Part shown: one piece after another, positions 1 to 8,216 of the stretch
How positions within the stretch are numbered: the stretch's first letter is position 1
Layout of the letters: the number at the start of each line of letters is the position of its first letter
DNA from: Rhodocyclaceae bacterium UBA2271
GTDB taxonomy: Bacteria; Pseudomonadota; Gammaproteobacteria; Burkholderiales; Rhodocyclaceae
NCBI GenBank assembly: GCA_002347405.1
Contig: DDXB01000012.1
Span: forward strand, 27,059-61,333
Length of the DNA stretch: 34,275 nt
Direction: 5' to 3'
Notes under the pieces: model-generated
Seen by the model: only the letters and a program-made list of their open reading frames with translations
Database searches by the model: none
Told to the model about the DNA's origin: nothing
Position numbers and translations under genes: made by a program

Positions 1-27
1 GGACTGGCCCGGCGCAAACGCTGCGCT
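1..27 (+). repeat. 3' end of GC-rich palindromic repeat, cut by window edge
   Basis: Bases 5-25 read TGGCCCGGCGCAAACGCTGCG. Nearly the same string closes the repeat copies at about 17790-17813, 21635-21655 and 25615-25637. Only the right end of the element is in the window. It lies just beyond the rsmA stop codon. Confidence 0.6.
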
Positions 28-47
28 AGTAACGCCAGGCATCACGA

Positions 48-84
48 AATAATCCCTGGGGAATCGCCTCCCCCGGGGGTTATT
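48..84. terminator. Hairpin with U-rich flanks overlapping the rsmA stop, probably bidirectional
   Basis: Bases 48-61 pair with 71-84 (14 pairs, two of them G-U when read as plus-strand RNA) around a 9-base loop. On the plus strand the stem runs into TTATTTTGTTT. On the minus strand, where the two wobble pairs become mismatches, it is followed by TTATTTCGT. It could end rsmA-operon transcripts and any plus-strand gene lying left of the window. Confidence 0.55.
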
Positions 85-1051
85 TTGTTTGCATCTGCGC
101 AGTCAGCACATTTGCCAGACGCACAAAGTCAGCAACCGCAAGCGTTTCGGCGCGCGCCGTCGGCGCAAAACCCTGCGCTTCCAGCAAGGCCTCGCCGCCA
201 AATTCCTTCAGCGTGTTTCGCAACATCTTGCGCCGCTGGGAAAAGGCTGCCTTCACCAGGCGCGCAAACAAAACATCATCCAGCGCCGTCCCACCAACGC
301 CGACTTTTAACGGGATCATGCGCACCACTGCCGAATCGACTTTCGGTGCCGGGTTGAACGAACCCGGCGGCACGATGAACAATCGTTCCATGTCATAGCG
401 GTATTGCAGCATTACCGACAGCCGGCCATAGTCACCGCCTCCCGGGGCTGCCACCATGCGATCGACCACTTCCTTTTGCAGCATGAAGTGCATTTCACTG
501 ACGACCGCAGCGTATTCGGCCAGATGGAACAACAAGGGGCTGGAAATATTGTAGGGCAGGTTGCCGACAATTTTGAGTGATCCTGCAGCTAGTAAGGCCC
601 CCCCACGCTCATCATGTTTGCTGCCCCCCATGAAATCACCCGAAGCGGTGACAGGGGGGCTTTCGCCGCCTTGGGACGGCCCAGCGGCGAACGATGCCCC
701 CCCACGCGCACTGCGTTCGCTGCCCCCCACAGGGGGGCTTTCGCCGCCTTGGGGCGGCCCAGCGGCGGCGAGAGCACCGAAGTCGAATTCCAGCGCATCA
801 CCGGCATGGATGGTAAGCCGTGTGGCAGAAAAGCGCTGGCGCAGGCGCTCGATCAGATCGCGGTCGATTTCGACGACATGCAGATGGTCAAGGCGCTCAA
901 GCAAGGGTTCGGTAAGTGCGCCCAGTCCCGGCCCGATCTCGACCACGGTATCGCCCGCGCGCGGCGCGACCGCATCGATGATTTTGCGGATGACGCCCGG
1001 CGAAACAAGGAAGTTCTGCCCAAACCGCTTGCGCGGTTGATGTCCGCTCAT
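80..1051 (-). CDS. rsmA: 16S rRNA dimethyladenosine transferase RsmA/KsgA with an in-frame repeat insertion
   Basis: Dimethylates two adjacent adenines near the 3' end of 16S rRNA late in 30S assembly, using S-adenosylmethionine. The N-terminal KRFGQNFL, the SAM-binding EIGPGLGALT (about residues 38-47), VVEIDRDL (59-66), the GDAL acidic motif (84-87) and catalytic NLPYNISSPL (164-173) are all present, as is the C-terminal SQRRKMLRNTL. The protein is 323 residues against about 255-275 for the family. The surplus is residues about 96-157, between the GDAL and NLPYN motifs, encoded by two tandem GC-rich repeat units (597-767) with no stop. A second oddity is KVGVGGTAL in the variable loop after VVRMIPL, which matches the recurring 16-base motif. 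Last gene of the lptD-surA-pdxA-rsmA operon, 77 bp after pdxA. Confidence 0.95.
   Translation of the reverse strand: MSGHQPRKRFGQNFLVSPGVIRKIIDAVAPRAGDTVVEIGPGLGALTEPLLERLDHLHVVEIDRDLIERLRQRFSATRLTIHAGDALEFDFGALAAAGPPQGGESPPVGGSERSARGGASFAAGPSQGGESPPVTASGDFMGGSKHDERGGALLAAGSLKIVGNLPYNISSPLLFHLAEYAAVVSEMHFMLQKEVVDRMVAAPGGGDYGRLSVMLQYRYDMERLFIVPPGSFNPAPKVDSAVVRMIPLKVGVGGTALDDVLFARLVKAAFSQRRKMLRNTLKEFGGEALLEAQGFAPTARAETLAVADFVRLANVLTAQMQTK
597..689 (-). repeat. Palindromic repeat unit inside rsmA (longer copy)
   Basis: A 93-bp unit that aligns base for base with 696-767 except for 21 extra bases at 631-651. It starts with seven C, carries a later GGGGGG run, and ends in a CGCCGCC...GGCGG palindrome like the right end of the intergenic repeats. 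It is translated as part of rsmA (for example GPSQGGESPP). Confidence 0.8.
696..767 (-). repeat. Palindromic repeat unit inside rsmA (shorter copy)
   Basis: A 72-bp unit in direct orientation to 597-689. GCCCCCC and GGGGGGC at 722-738 form a 7-bp stem with a 3-base loop. CCTTGGGGCGGCCCAGCG matches the right end of the repeats at 17786-17802 and, with one change, 25613-25628. In rsmA it encodes GPPQGGESPP and following residues. Confidence 0.8.
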
Positions 1052-1128
1052 TCCGTTTCCGCCGGGACGCCCCTAGGGGGTTCATTCAGCAATTCGGACC
1101 TCCCTGTGGGATGGGCGCAGGGGAGCCA

Positions 1129-2190
1129 TTACTGGCGTCGCTGCACCATGTCGATCGCAGCGGTTACTGCCGCGAACAGGCTGGTCGCCGCAGCCTTGCC
1201 GGTGCCGGCCAGGTCGAGTGCCGTGCCATGATCAACGGATGTACGAATGATCGGCAACCCGAGCGTCACGTTGTAACCCTCGTCGAAGGCCGCATACTTC
1301 AGCACCCCCAGACCCTGATCGTGATACATCGCCAGTTGGGCGTGCGAGCCGGCCAGCACCTTCTTGGTGAACAGGGTGTCGGCCGGCAGTGGGCCAATCA
1401 GGTTCATGCCTTCCGCGCGCAATTTCTCCAGCAGCGGGACGATCACCTCAATTTCCTCGCGTCCCATGTGCCCCCCCTCACCGGCATGCGGATTAAGCCC
1501 GGCCACCAGGATGCGTGGCTTGTCAAAACCGAATTTGCTACTCAGGTCGGCATGCAGGATGCGAATCGTCATTTCCAGTTCTGCCGGCGTAATGGCGGCG
1601 GCGACATCCTTCAGCGGCAAATGCGTGGTCGCCAGCGCAACGCGTAACCCGGCGCCGGCCAGCATCATCACCACACGCGGTGTGCCGGTTTTTTCCGCCA
1701 GATATTCGGTATGGCCGGTGAACGGTATGCCGGCGTCGCTGATGACGCCTTTGTGCACCGGCGCGGTGACCATGGCGGCAAATTCGCCGGAGCGGCAACC
1801 CGCCAGCGCACGATCGAGCAGCGCCAGCACATATTGTGCATTCGCCACGTCCGGGAAGCCGGGCTGGCTGGGGACGGCCAATGGCACATGCAGGATGTCG
1901 AGGCGCTCCAGATTCAAACCCAGTAGGCGCGCCCGCGCAGCGATCAGGGCCGCGTCGCCAAGCACGACAATGCGCGCCGGCAGATTGCAGTCCGCCAGCG
2001 CGAGGCAGATTTCCGGGCCGATGCCGGCCGGTTCGCCCGAAGTAACGGCAATGACCGGCTCACCTTCACCCAGCCGGCCCCATACCGGGAATGGCTCGGC
2101 CTGCGCGCCACGCCGTGGCGTGGCTGGTTGCGGGTTTAGCGCACGGACTGGCGCGAACCGATCAGCGTTCTTCAAGCCGATACTCGACAT
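1129..2190 (-). CDS. pdxA: 4-hydroxythreonine-4-phosphate dehydrogenase PdxA
   Basis: Oxidises 4-phosphohydroxy-L-threonine in the DXP-dependent pyridoxal phosphate pathway. Family motifs are clear: TSGEPAGIGPEI near the N-terminus and the three metal-ligand histidines in FTGHTEYLAEKTG, LNPHAGEGGH and AMYHDQGLG. The conserved domain starts at PVIAVTSGEP, but no ATG, GTG or TTG lies between the surA stop codon and that point in this frame. The nearest ATG is at 2190, inside surA, giving an overlap of 29 bases and 353 residues (about 20 more than usual). A TTG at about 2175 is an alternative. The roughly 38-residue leader includes an 8-bp perfect hairpin (GCCACGCC/GGCGTGGC) and is proline/arginine/glycine-rich. 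Function is sure, start is not. Confidence 0.93.
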   Translation of the reverse strand: MSSIGLKNADRFAPVRALNPQPATPRRGAQAEPFPVWGRLGEGEPVIAVTSGEPAGIGPEICLALADCNLPARIVVLGDAALIAARARLLGLNLERLDILHVPLAVPSQPGFPDVANAQYVLALLDRALAGCRSGEFAAMVTAPVHKGVISDAGIPFTGHTEYLAEKTGTPRVVMMLAGAGLRVALATTHLPLKDVAAAITPAELEMTIRILHADLSSKFGFDKPRILVAGLNPHAGEGGHMGREEIEVIVPLLEKLRAEGMNLIGPLPADTLFTKKVLAGSHAQLAMYHDQGLGVLKYAAFDEGYNVTLGLPIIRTSVDHGTALDLAGTGKAAATSLFAAVTAAIDMVQRRQ

Positions 2191-3466
2191 AGGCGCGGTC
2201 ACGCAACTGCCGCAACCAGTCTTCATAAGCCTCATCGGACTTGCGCTCGCGCAGAGCCTGCTTGGCCACCAGGCGCTTGCGCTCATCACCGGCCTCGGCG
2301 TTCTTGCGTTCGAGAACCTGGATCAGGTGCCAGCCGAAAGGTGACTGCACGGGGACACTGATTTCGCTGATTTTCATGCCATCCATCGCCCGCTCGAATT
2401 CCGGGACAGTATCGCCCTGATAGAGCCAGCCCAGATCGCCACCCTTTGCCGCCGACAGGTCATTCGAGTGCAAACGCGCCAGTTCGGCGAAATCGGCACC
2501 GTTGTCCAGGCGCTCCTTGAGTCCGGCCAGTTTATGGCGCGCCTCCTCGGACGACACCAGTTCATTCACCTTGAGCAGGATATGCCGGGCGCGTGTCTGG
2601 CGAATGGTGCTGCCGACCATGCTGCCGCCGCGCCGCTCGAACAGCTTGACGATATGGAAGCCCGCCGGACTGCGCAGAATGCCGCTGACTTCGCCCGGCT
2701 TCAGGCTGGCAATCGCATCGGCATACAGGGTCGGCAACCGGTCAGCCGGACGTGGTTCCAGCAGGCCACCGGACATGGCATCGGCCGCTTCGGAATAACT
2801 GGCGGCAACCTGACCGAAATCCTGCCCGGCCTTGATGCGTGCCAAAGCCTCTTCAGCGCGCGCGCGCAACTGCGCCAGTTTGCCGGGATCAGCCTGCTCC
2901 GGTACCCGCACGATGATATGACCGAGCGCAACCAGCGCAGTCTGGTTGGCCTGTTCCGGGTGGGCAAGATAGTTGTCAATCTCGCCATCGGAGACGACGA
3001 TGCGATTTTCAACTTCGCGCTCGCGCAAACGGGAAATGATCATTTCATCGCGAATATCTTCACGAAAACGCCGCCATTCAATGCCATCCCGTTCCAGGGC
3101 AGCACGAAAGTTCTCAAGTGACATACGGTTGTTTTCAGCAATGCGGCGCAGGGCGACATCGAGCTCGGCATCCGGAATGCGCAGGCCCGTTTCATTGGCA
3201 AACTGCTTTTGCAGGCGATCGACTATCAGTCGCTCCAGTAGTTGTTTCTCCAGCACGTCACGCGGCGGCTGCGGCGTGCCACGCTGCCGCAACTGGCGCT
3301 CGACATTGACCAGCCGGTCACGCAACTCATTTTGGGTAATTGCTTCGTCATTGACAACGACAATCACCCGATCAATGGCAATCGGCGAAACAGGTTTGCT
3401 GGTTTGCGCAGACACCGCCGGCGGCAGCAGGGCCAGGCACAGCATGAATAAGGGTAGCAGTCTCAT
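2162..3466 (-). CDS. surA: Periplasmic chaperone / peptidyl-prolyl isomerase SurA
   Basis: Escorts unfolded outer-membrane proteins, including LptD, across the periplasm to the BAM complex. A signal peptide is visible at the start (MRLLPLFMLCLALL, then PPAVSAQ). An N-terminal chaperone domain follows (IDRVIVVVNDEAITQNEL...). Then come two parvulin domains: one from ALGHIIVRVPE to GFHIVKLFE and one from RARHILLKV to FGWHLIQVLE. Length of 434 residues is normal. The ATG at 3466 is preferred; a TTG six bases upstream is also in frame. It lies 15 bp after lptD and overlaps the probable pdxA start, so the operon is likely translationally coupled. Confidence 0.95.
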   Translation of the reverse strand: MRLLPLFMLCLALLPPAVSAQTSKPVSPIAIDRVIVVVNDEAITQNELRDRLVNVERQLRQRGTPQPPRDVLEKQLLERLIVDRLQKQFANETGLRIPDAELDVALRRIAENNRMSLENFRAALERDGIEWRRFREDIRDEMIISRLREREVENRIVVSDGEIDNYLAHPEQANQTALVALGHIIVRVPEQADPGKLAQLRARAEEALARIKAGQDFGQVAASYSEAADAMSGGLLEPRPADRLPTLYADAIASLKPGEVSGILRSPAGFHIVKLFERRGGSMVGSTIRQTRARHILLKVNELVSSEEARHKLAGLKERLDNGADFAELARLHSNDLSAAKGGDLGWLYQGDTVPEFERAMDGMKISEISVPVQSPFGWHLIQVLERKNAEAGDERKRLVAKQALRERKSDEAYEDWLRQLRDRAYVEYRLEER

Positions 3467-3481
3467 TGACAATCGGTAACG

Positions 3482-6415
3482 TTAGTGGGAAGCAAATACA
3501 GGATCGGCAGTCGGCTGATTGATCACGCCATAACCGGGAATGTTGCGCCGGAGAAGTTCCAGCGGGTTGGATCCGATGCGCGAAAAGTCATTCAGCTCCA
3601 ACTGGAAAAAGGTCGCCGTCGTCGGTCGGTCGGCAATCGTGGCCAGGCGCTGGACGACAAAGCGGCCGACCCAGCAGCCCGCGTTGTATTCGATGCCGCC
3701 AATGGTTTCAATGACGCGACTTTCCTTGGTCGAGTAATTATAACGGCCTACGGCATTCCACCCCCCGCCCAGCGGCCATTGGGCCGATACGTCGATCTGG
3801 CCGAGCAGATCGCGTGAATATCTGTAGCCCGCATTGAATATCTTGCCTGGTGCCGGATGGTAGCGGCCACCCACTGCCAGCTGCTCGGTCAATTTGTCGC
3901 GCGGATTGTATTGCCAGCCAAAATCAGCGTAGGTCTTTGGCAGCACCTGGCCGGAAAGCGTAGCGAGAATATCTGCAGAGCGACCGGTGCGCGCTGTCTC
4001 GCCCGGCAGCAGAGTCACATCCTCCTGAAGGGTGAAGTAATGAAGCTGGCCAAGGGTGGCGCGCAGCAGTTCGGAACCGGTCGTCGGATCAAGCAGCCGT
4101 GAGGTCACTGCCAGCGTCAGCTGGTTGGCGTTGGCAATGCGGTCGCCGCCAGCATAGCGATTTTCAGCGAACATCTGGGCATGATTGAAGCTGGCAATAC
4201 CGGTATCGAATAAGGGTATTCTGCTCTGATCGCGCGTTGGCACATATAGATAGTAGGCGCGCGGCTCCAGAGTCTGCAACAAGGATCGACCAAACCAGTC
4301 GGTATCGCGCTCCATGACGAAGCCGCCATCGACGCTGAAAATAGGCACGGCGCGATCCTGCTGGTTCGGGACATTTTTCCGGTAATCGCCGACCGCCAAA
4401 CGCTCCTGTCCACTCAGTTGGTAGTGGGTCGAGTGGAAACCCACTTTAGGTGTCAGCCAGAAAGCCGCTGTCGCCAGTGGCAGGGAAAGTTGCGGGTAGA
4501 GCGTGGTGCGCTTGCCGAGCAATTCAGTCGGATGATCGAAGTTGACGTATTCTGCATTCACTTTGAATGCCATACCAAGCGGCAGGTCATAGCGATTGGC
4601 CGTCCCTGTCAGTTGGGGCAGGCGACGATACGGCGACGGCAGATCCGCCAGGGTCTGATAGGTTTGCACATTCAATGCGGCGCTGTACCAGGGCCCACCG
4701 TAGCTCAAGATACCCTGGCGCAGCAGGTTGCCCTGCGATACGGCCGCCACGCGCGTCGACAAATCGCTGAAATAATCGTCGTCGGAAACGCCGTTCAGAT
4801 TTATGGCGGTAGAGAAACCGTGTCCCAAATTCTGGTTATGGATCAGAGCATAGCCATAACGATCACGGTTGGCCAATTTGTCATCAGGCAGGTATTCGAC
4901 GCGTGCCTGGCCTCGGTAATTGTAGTCAAGGTAGCGGAATTCGGTATTGAGCTGCATGCCGCGCCGCGACATCAGGCGTGGTGCAATGGTCGCATCCATG
5001 TTGGGCGCGATGTTCCAGTACCACGGGGCCGTCACCTCGAAGCCGCTCTTGCTGGTCGAGCCAATCGTTGGCGTCAACAAGCCGCTCTTTCTCTCGTTGT
5101 TGAGCGGGAAGCTGATCCAGGGGGTATACAGCAACGGCACATCCTTGAAGCGCACCGTGGCATGGCGCGCCTCACCGGTTGCCGTGGTGTAATCGAGATC
5201 AAGTTCATCGACAACCAGTTCCCAGTCGCGCTCGTTCGGCGCGCAGGTGCTGTAACTGGCTTTCTTGAGGTGATACAGATCCTCGCCACGAAACTCGAGG
5301 CGATCGGCCGAACCGCTCGCCGTCACCGGTGGAGACGACAGCATTTTTCCGGTCGTTGCGAAGACTTTGCCTTTCGGGCCGACGGCCGGCAATCCGGACA
5401 TGGTCAACGCCGGTTCGGGAATTTCCTTCGGCTTGCTTTTGATAATGTAAGCCGGGGACTCGAATTCGCCGGTGCTGTCTGCCATGCGCATGCGCAAACG
5501 GGGACCGGTGATGATGGCATCGGGATTGGTCAGGCGCACGTCGCCGATTGCCTCCACTTCATCCTCGGCCTGGCGGTAAATGATGCGCTCGGCCCGCAGG
5601 GTGTCGTCCGCGCGTTTGAGTTCAGCATCGCCCGCGGCAATCACCTCGATCTCGTTGATCCCGCTGATGTTGCGCGCCGTCACCTGGGTCGGTGCGGTTT
5701 TTTTGTCAATCGGCGGATCTGATCGGGGCGGGAAACCGGCAATGACGCCTGCCGCGACGTGGGCGGAATACAGGGGTGCCAACGGAGCACGTTCCGCCAC
5801 TTCGGGCGGAAGTTCCGCCAACTGCGGAGCAGGCGCTGCCGGCCCCAGCAAGCCCGGATCGACGCGCAGCGACGGCAAATTCTGCGGACCCATGGCAGCG
5901 GTTCTTGCCGCTGGTGTCGCCGCCAGAACGGAAGCGGTCGCAGCAGTCGCAGGCGGCGTCAGACTCACCGGCTTGGGTGGATCTGCCGCTTGCGCAGAGG
6001 CTACCGGCGTCTCTTGTGGTCGCGCTGCAGCCGCAACAGGCAGGTCTCGGGCTGCAGGAGGGGGCGTTACCCGATTCACCTCGACCTGGCTGCCGCCCGT
6101 GGCGACCGGTTTGGTCTCGTCAGCGACGGTGGCCTGACCCTCGCTCTGTCCTGTCTGGCTGTCGGCTTTGGTTGTTTCCGCCTTTTCCGCCGTCGGTCCC
6201 GGCGTCGCAGCCTGGGCCGGTGGTTGCTGCGCAGGGGGTACAGCTTGCCTGGGTGGCTTGAGCGGAGCACCGCCCAGCAGGGCGGGATCAACGCGCAACG
6301 TCGGCAGATTCTCGCTGGCCATGGCGATGCCGCTGGTCGCAATGGCAACACTGGCGCTGGCGAACGCCAGCCAGCCCACTGTTTTTACCCCCCGCCGAAG
6401 CCATGCCAATAACAT
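3482..6415 (-). CDS. lptD: LPS-assembly protein LptD (outer-membrane barrel)
   Basis: Inserts lipopolysaccharide into the outer leaflet together with LptE. The start at 6415 gives a signal peptide (MLLAWLRRGVKTVGWLAFAS...). A long Pro/Ala/Thr-rich linker follows (residues about 50-240). Then an OstA/LptA-like jellyroll appears from about 243 (TARNISGINEIEVIAAGDAE) to 325, and a C-terminal barrel. At 977 residues it is longer than E. coli LptD (784), mainly through the linker. NLPTLRVDPALLG (residues 36-48) recurs as NLPSLRVDPGLLG (179-191). Only one cysteine pair is seen, C391 (STCAPNERDW) and about C914 (NAGCWVGRF), which would match the C173-C725 bond of E. coli. First gene of the operon with surA, pdxA and rsmA. 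Confidence 0.94.
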   Translation of the reverse strand: MLLAWLRRGVKTVGWLAFASASVAIATSGIAMASENLPTLRVDPALLGGAPLKPPRQAVPPAQQPPAQAATPGPTAEKAETTKADSQTGQSEGQATVADETKPVATGGSQVEVNRVTPPPAARDLPVAAAARPQETPVASAQAADPPKPVSLTPPATAATASVLAATPAARTAAMGPQNLPSLRVDPGLLGPAAPAPQLAELPPEVAERAPLAPLYSAHVAAGVIAGFPPRSDPPIDKKTAPTQVTARNISGINEIEVIAAGDAELKRADDTLRAERIIYRQAEDEVEAIGDVRLTNPDAIITGPRLRMRMADSTGEFESPAYIIKSKPKEIPEPALTMSGLPAVGPKGKVFATTGKMLSSPPVTASGSADRLEFRGEDLYHLKKASYSTCAPNERDWELVVDELDLDYTTATGEARHATVRFKDVPLLYTPWISFPLNNERKSGLLTPTIGSTSKSGFEVTAPWYWNIAPNMDATIAPRLMSRRGMQLNTEFRYLDYNYRGQARVEYLPDDKLANRDRYGYALIHNQNLGHGFSTAINLNGVSDDDYFSDLSTRVAAVSQGNLLRQGILSYGGPWYSAALNVQTYQTLADLPSPYRRLPQLTGTANRYDLPLGMAFKVNAEYVNFDHPTELLGKRTTLYPQLSLPLATAAFWLTPKVGFHSTHYQLSGQERLAVGDYRKNVPNQQDRAVPIFSVDGGFVMERDTDWFGRSLLQTLEPRAYYLYVPTRDQSRIPLFDTGIASFNHAQMFAENRYAGGDRIANANQLTLAVTSRLLDPTTGSELLRATLGQLHYFTLQEDVTLLPGETARTGRSADILATLSGQVLPKTYADFGWQYNPRDKLTEQLAVGGRYHPAPGKIFNAGYRYSRDLLGQIDVSAQWPLGGGWNAVGRYNYSTKESRVIETIGGIEYNAGCWVGRFVVQRLATIADRPTTATFFQLELNDFSRIGSNPLELLRRNIPGYGVINQPTADPVFASH

Positions 6416-6507
6416 CGTTGCCGTATTTTTGTCTGTGCTGCGCGCCGGGGCGCGAATCAAGCCAATGGTAGAATTTGTGATTCTATCATTTGAGCGAATC
6501 AAGCAGG
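6416..6507. promoter_or_regulatory. Divergent lptD / amgK control region
   Basis: The 92 bp between the two starts hold a symmetric element: TAGAAT at 6469-6474 on the plus strand and TAGAAT read on the minus strand from 6485 to 6480. Each could be a -10 box, one per direction. No good -35 box is seen for either. The 11-mer GCGAATCAAGC occurs at 6452-6462 and 6494-6504, and with one change at 6522-6532 just inside amgK. A regulator binding these direct repeats is possible but unproven. Confidence 0.4.
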
Positions 6508-7515
6508 ATGCCTTGCGTGGAGCGGATCAAGCAAATTCAGGACTGGCTGGCCGGCCAGTTTCCCGGACGCCACTTCACCCTGGCTCCCGCCTCCAATGAC
6601 GCCAGCTTTCGCAGCTACCTGCGCGTCACGTTTGCCGATGGTGAATCTCTAATTGTCATGGACGCACCGCCGGCCCACGAAGACGTGCGGCCGTGGCTGC
6701 GCGTTCAGCAGTTGTTCGCCAGTGCCGGTGCCCATGTACCGGCAGTGCTGGGCCAGGATCCGGCGCAGGGATTCCTGCTGATTTCAGACCTCGGCTCGAC
6801 GACCTACCTTGCCGCATTGAACGCCGCCGCCAACCCCGAACCACTCTACCGCACCGCCATCGACACGCTGATCGACATACAGCGCGCCAGTCGCCCCGAC
6901 ACCCTGCCAGCCTACGACCGCATGCTGCTCGAGCGCGAACTCAACCTGTTCCCCGACTGGTACATCGGCAGGCATGTGTCGATAGATCTCGGCAACGAAC
7001 AGCGCAACGCTTTGGCAGCAGTGTTCGAGAGGATTCTTGCCGTCAATCTGGCCGAGCCACAAGTCTATGTACACCGCGACTATCACTCGCGCAACCTGAT
7101 GGTCACTGACGCAGCGCCTGGCGTGATTGATTTCCAGGATGCCGTCTACGGCCCGCTCAGCTACGACCTCGTCTCGCTGCTCAAGGATGCCTACATCGAA
7201 TGGGACGAGGAACGTTCGCTCGACTGGCTGGCGCGCTACTGGGAAAAGGCCAGAAAGGCCGGTCTACCGGTGCGCGCCGACTTCGGCGAATTTTTCCGCG
7301 ATTACGAATGGATGGGCGTGCAACGCCATGTCAAGGTGCTGGGCATCTTCGCCCGCCTGTGCCATCGCGACGGCAAGGACGGCTACCTCAAGGACATGCC
7401 GCTGGTGGCCAGGTATCTGCGCACGGCCTGCGCGCGTTACGCTGAGCTGTTTCCGCTACTGCGCCTGCTCGATCAGCTGGAAAATCGCCAGGTGCAGGTG
7501 GGTTACACCTTCTGA
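6508..7515 (+). CDS. amgK: N-acetylmuramate/N-acetylglucosamine kinase AmgK
   Basis: Anomeric sugar kinase that makes MurNAc-1-phosphate for cell-wall recycling, feeding MurU. The fold is that of aminoglycoside phosphotransferases: VYVHRDYHSRNLMV holds the catalytic loop (about residue 190) and VIDFQDAVYGPLSYDL the metal-binding Asp. Length of 335 residues is normal. The ATG at 6508 is taken as start; a GTG at 6517 has better spacing to AGCAGG, and an in-frame TTG lies at 6490. It is followed after one base by murU, and the pair forms the AmgK-MurU salvage route known from Pseudomonas and many betaproteobacteria. Confidence 0.88.
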   Translation: MPCVERIKQIQDWLAGQFPGRHFTLAPASNDASFRSYLRVTFADGESLIVMDAPPAHEDVRPWLRVQQLFASAGAHVPAVLGQDPAQGFLLISDLGSTTYLAALNAAANPEPLYRTAIDTLIDIQRASRPDTLPAYDRMLLERELNLFPDWYIGRHVSIDLGNEQRNALAAVFERILAVNLAEPQVYVHRDYHSRNLMVTDAAPGVIDFQDAVYGPLSYDLVSLLKDAYIEWDEERSLDWLARYWEKARKAGLPVRADFGEFFRDYEWMGVQRHVKVLGIFARLCHRDGKDGYLKDMPLVARYLRTACARYAELFPLLRLLDQLENRQVQVGYTF

Positions 7516-7516
7516 A

Positions 7517-8206
7517 ATGAAGGCAATGATTCTCGCAGCGGGACGTGGCGAGCGCATGCGTCCGCTGACCGACCGCATGCCAAAACCGCTGCTGCCGGTC
7601 GCCGGCAAACCGCTGATCATCTGGCACCTCGAACGGCTGGCGCGGGCCGGCTTTCGCGAAATCGTCATCAACCATGCGCACCTTGGCGACCAGATCGAAG
7701 ACCGGCTCGGTGATGGCGACGCCTGGGGGCTTGCCATCCAGTATTCGGCCGAACCGGCCGGCGCCCTCGAAACGGCCGGCGGCATCGCCAACGCCTTGCC
7801 TCGGCTCGATCCGGGCAATGACAATGTGCCGTTCCTGGTCATCAATGGCGACATTTTCTGCGATTGGGATGTCGGCCGCGCGCCGGTCGCGCTTGCTGCC
7901 GATCAACTCGCGCACCTGGTGCTGGTCGACAATCCGCCCCAGCATCCAGCCGGCGACTTCTCTCTAGTAAATGAGAAAGTCGGCGTTGGCGATGCGGCAA
8001 GTTACACATTCAGCGGCATCGGCATCTATCGTCCGGCGCTCTTCACTGGCATTCAACGCGGGCAAGCGGCCAAACTCGCGCCCCTGCTGCACACTGCCAT
8101 CGCCGCCGGACAGATCAGCGGCGAACATCACCGCGGCCGCTGGGTCGATGTCGGCACCCCCGAACGGCTCGCCGCCCTCAATGCCGAGTTGCAGCACGCA
8201 TGCTAG
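7517..8206 (+). CDS. murU: N-acetylmuramate-1-phosphate uridylyltransferase MurU
   Basis: Converts MurNAc-1-phosphate plus UTP to UDP-MurNAc, completing the salvage path begun by AmgK. The nucleotidyltransferase signature MILAAGRGERMRPLTDRMPK is at the N-terminus, followed by PLLPVAGKPL. FLVINGDIFCDWD carries the metal-binding Asp and WVDVGTPERL closes the fold. It has 229 residues and starts two bases after the amgK stop. KVGVGDAA at 7975-7990 is encoded by a near-exact, reverse-oriented copy of the recurring 16-base motif, in a poorly conserved loop. Confidence 0.9.
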   Translation: MKAMILAAGRGERMRPLTDRMPKPLLPVAGKPLIIWHLERLARAGFREIVINHAHLGDQIEDRLGDGDAWGLAIQYSAEPAGALETAGGIANALPRLDPGNDNVPFLVINGDIFCDWDVGRAPVALAADQLAHLVLVDNPPQHPAGDFSLVNEKVGVGDAASYTFSGIGIYRPALFTGIQRGQAAKLAPLLHTAIAAGQISGEHHRGRWVDVGTPERLAALNAELQHAC

Positions 8207-8216
8207 GATCAAATCC

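Noticed and set aside
5320..5345. SSPPVTASG in LptD as another copy of the rsmA insert (SPPVTASG)
   Set aside because: The codons differ almost throughout and the flanking DNA does not match the repeat, so the likeness is at the protein level by chance.
4418..5722. A 434-codon plus-strand frame opposite lptD
   Set aside because: It is antisense to a clearly recognised outer-membrane barrel gene and has no recognisable domain.
7270..7290. GCCGACTTC in amgK and at 23108 in ppc as further 16-mer sites
   Set aside because: They match only the inner 8 bases, and the flanks do not agree with the motif.
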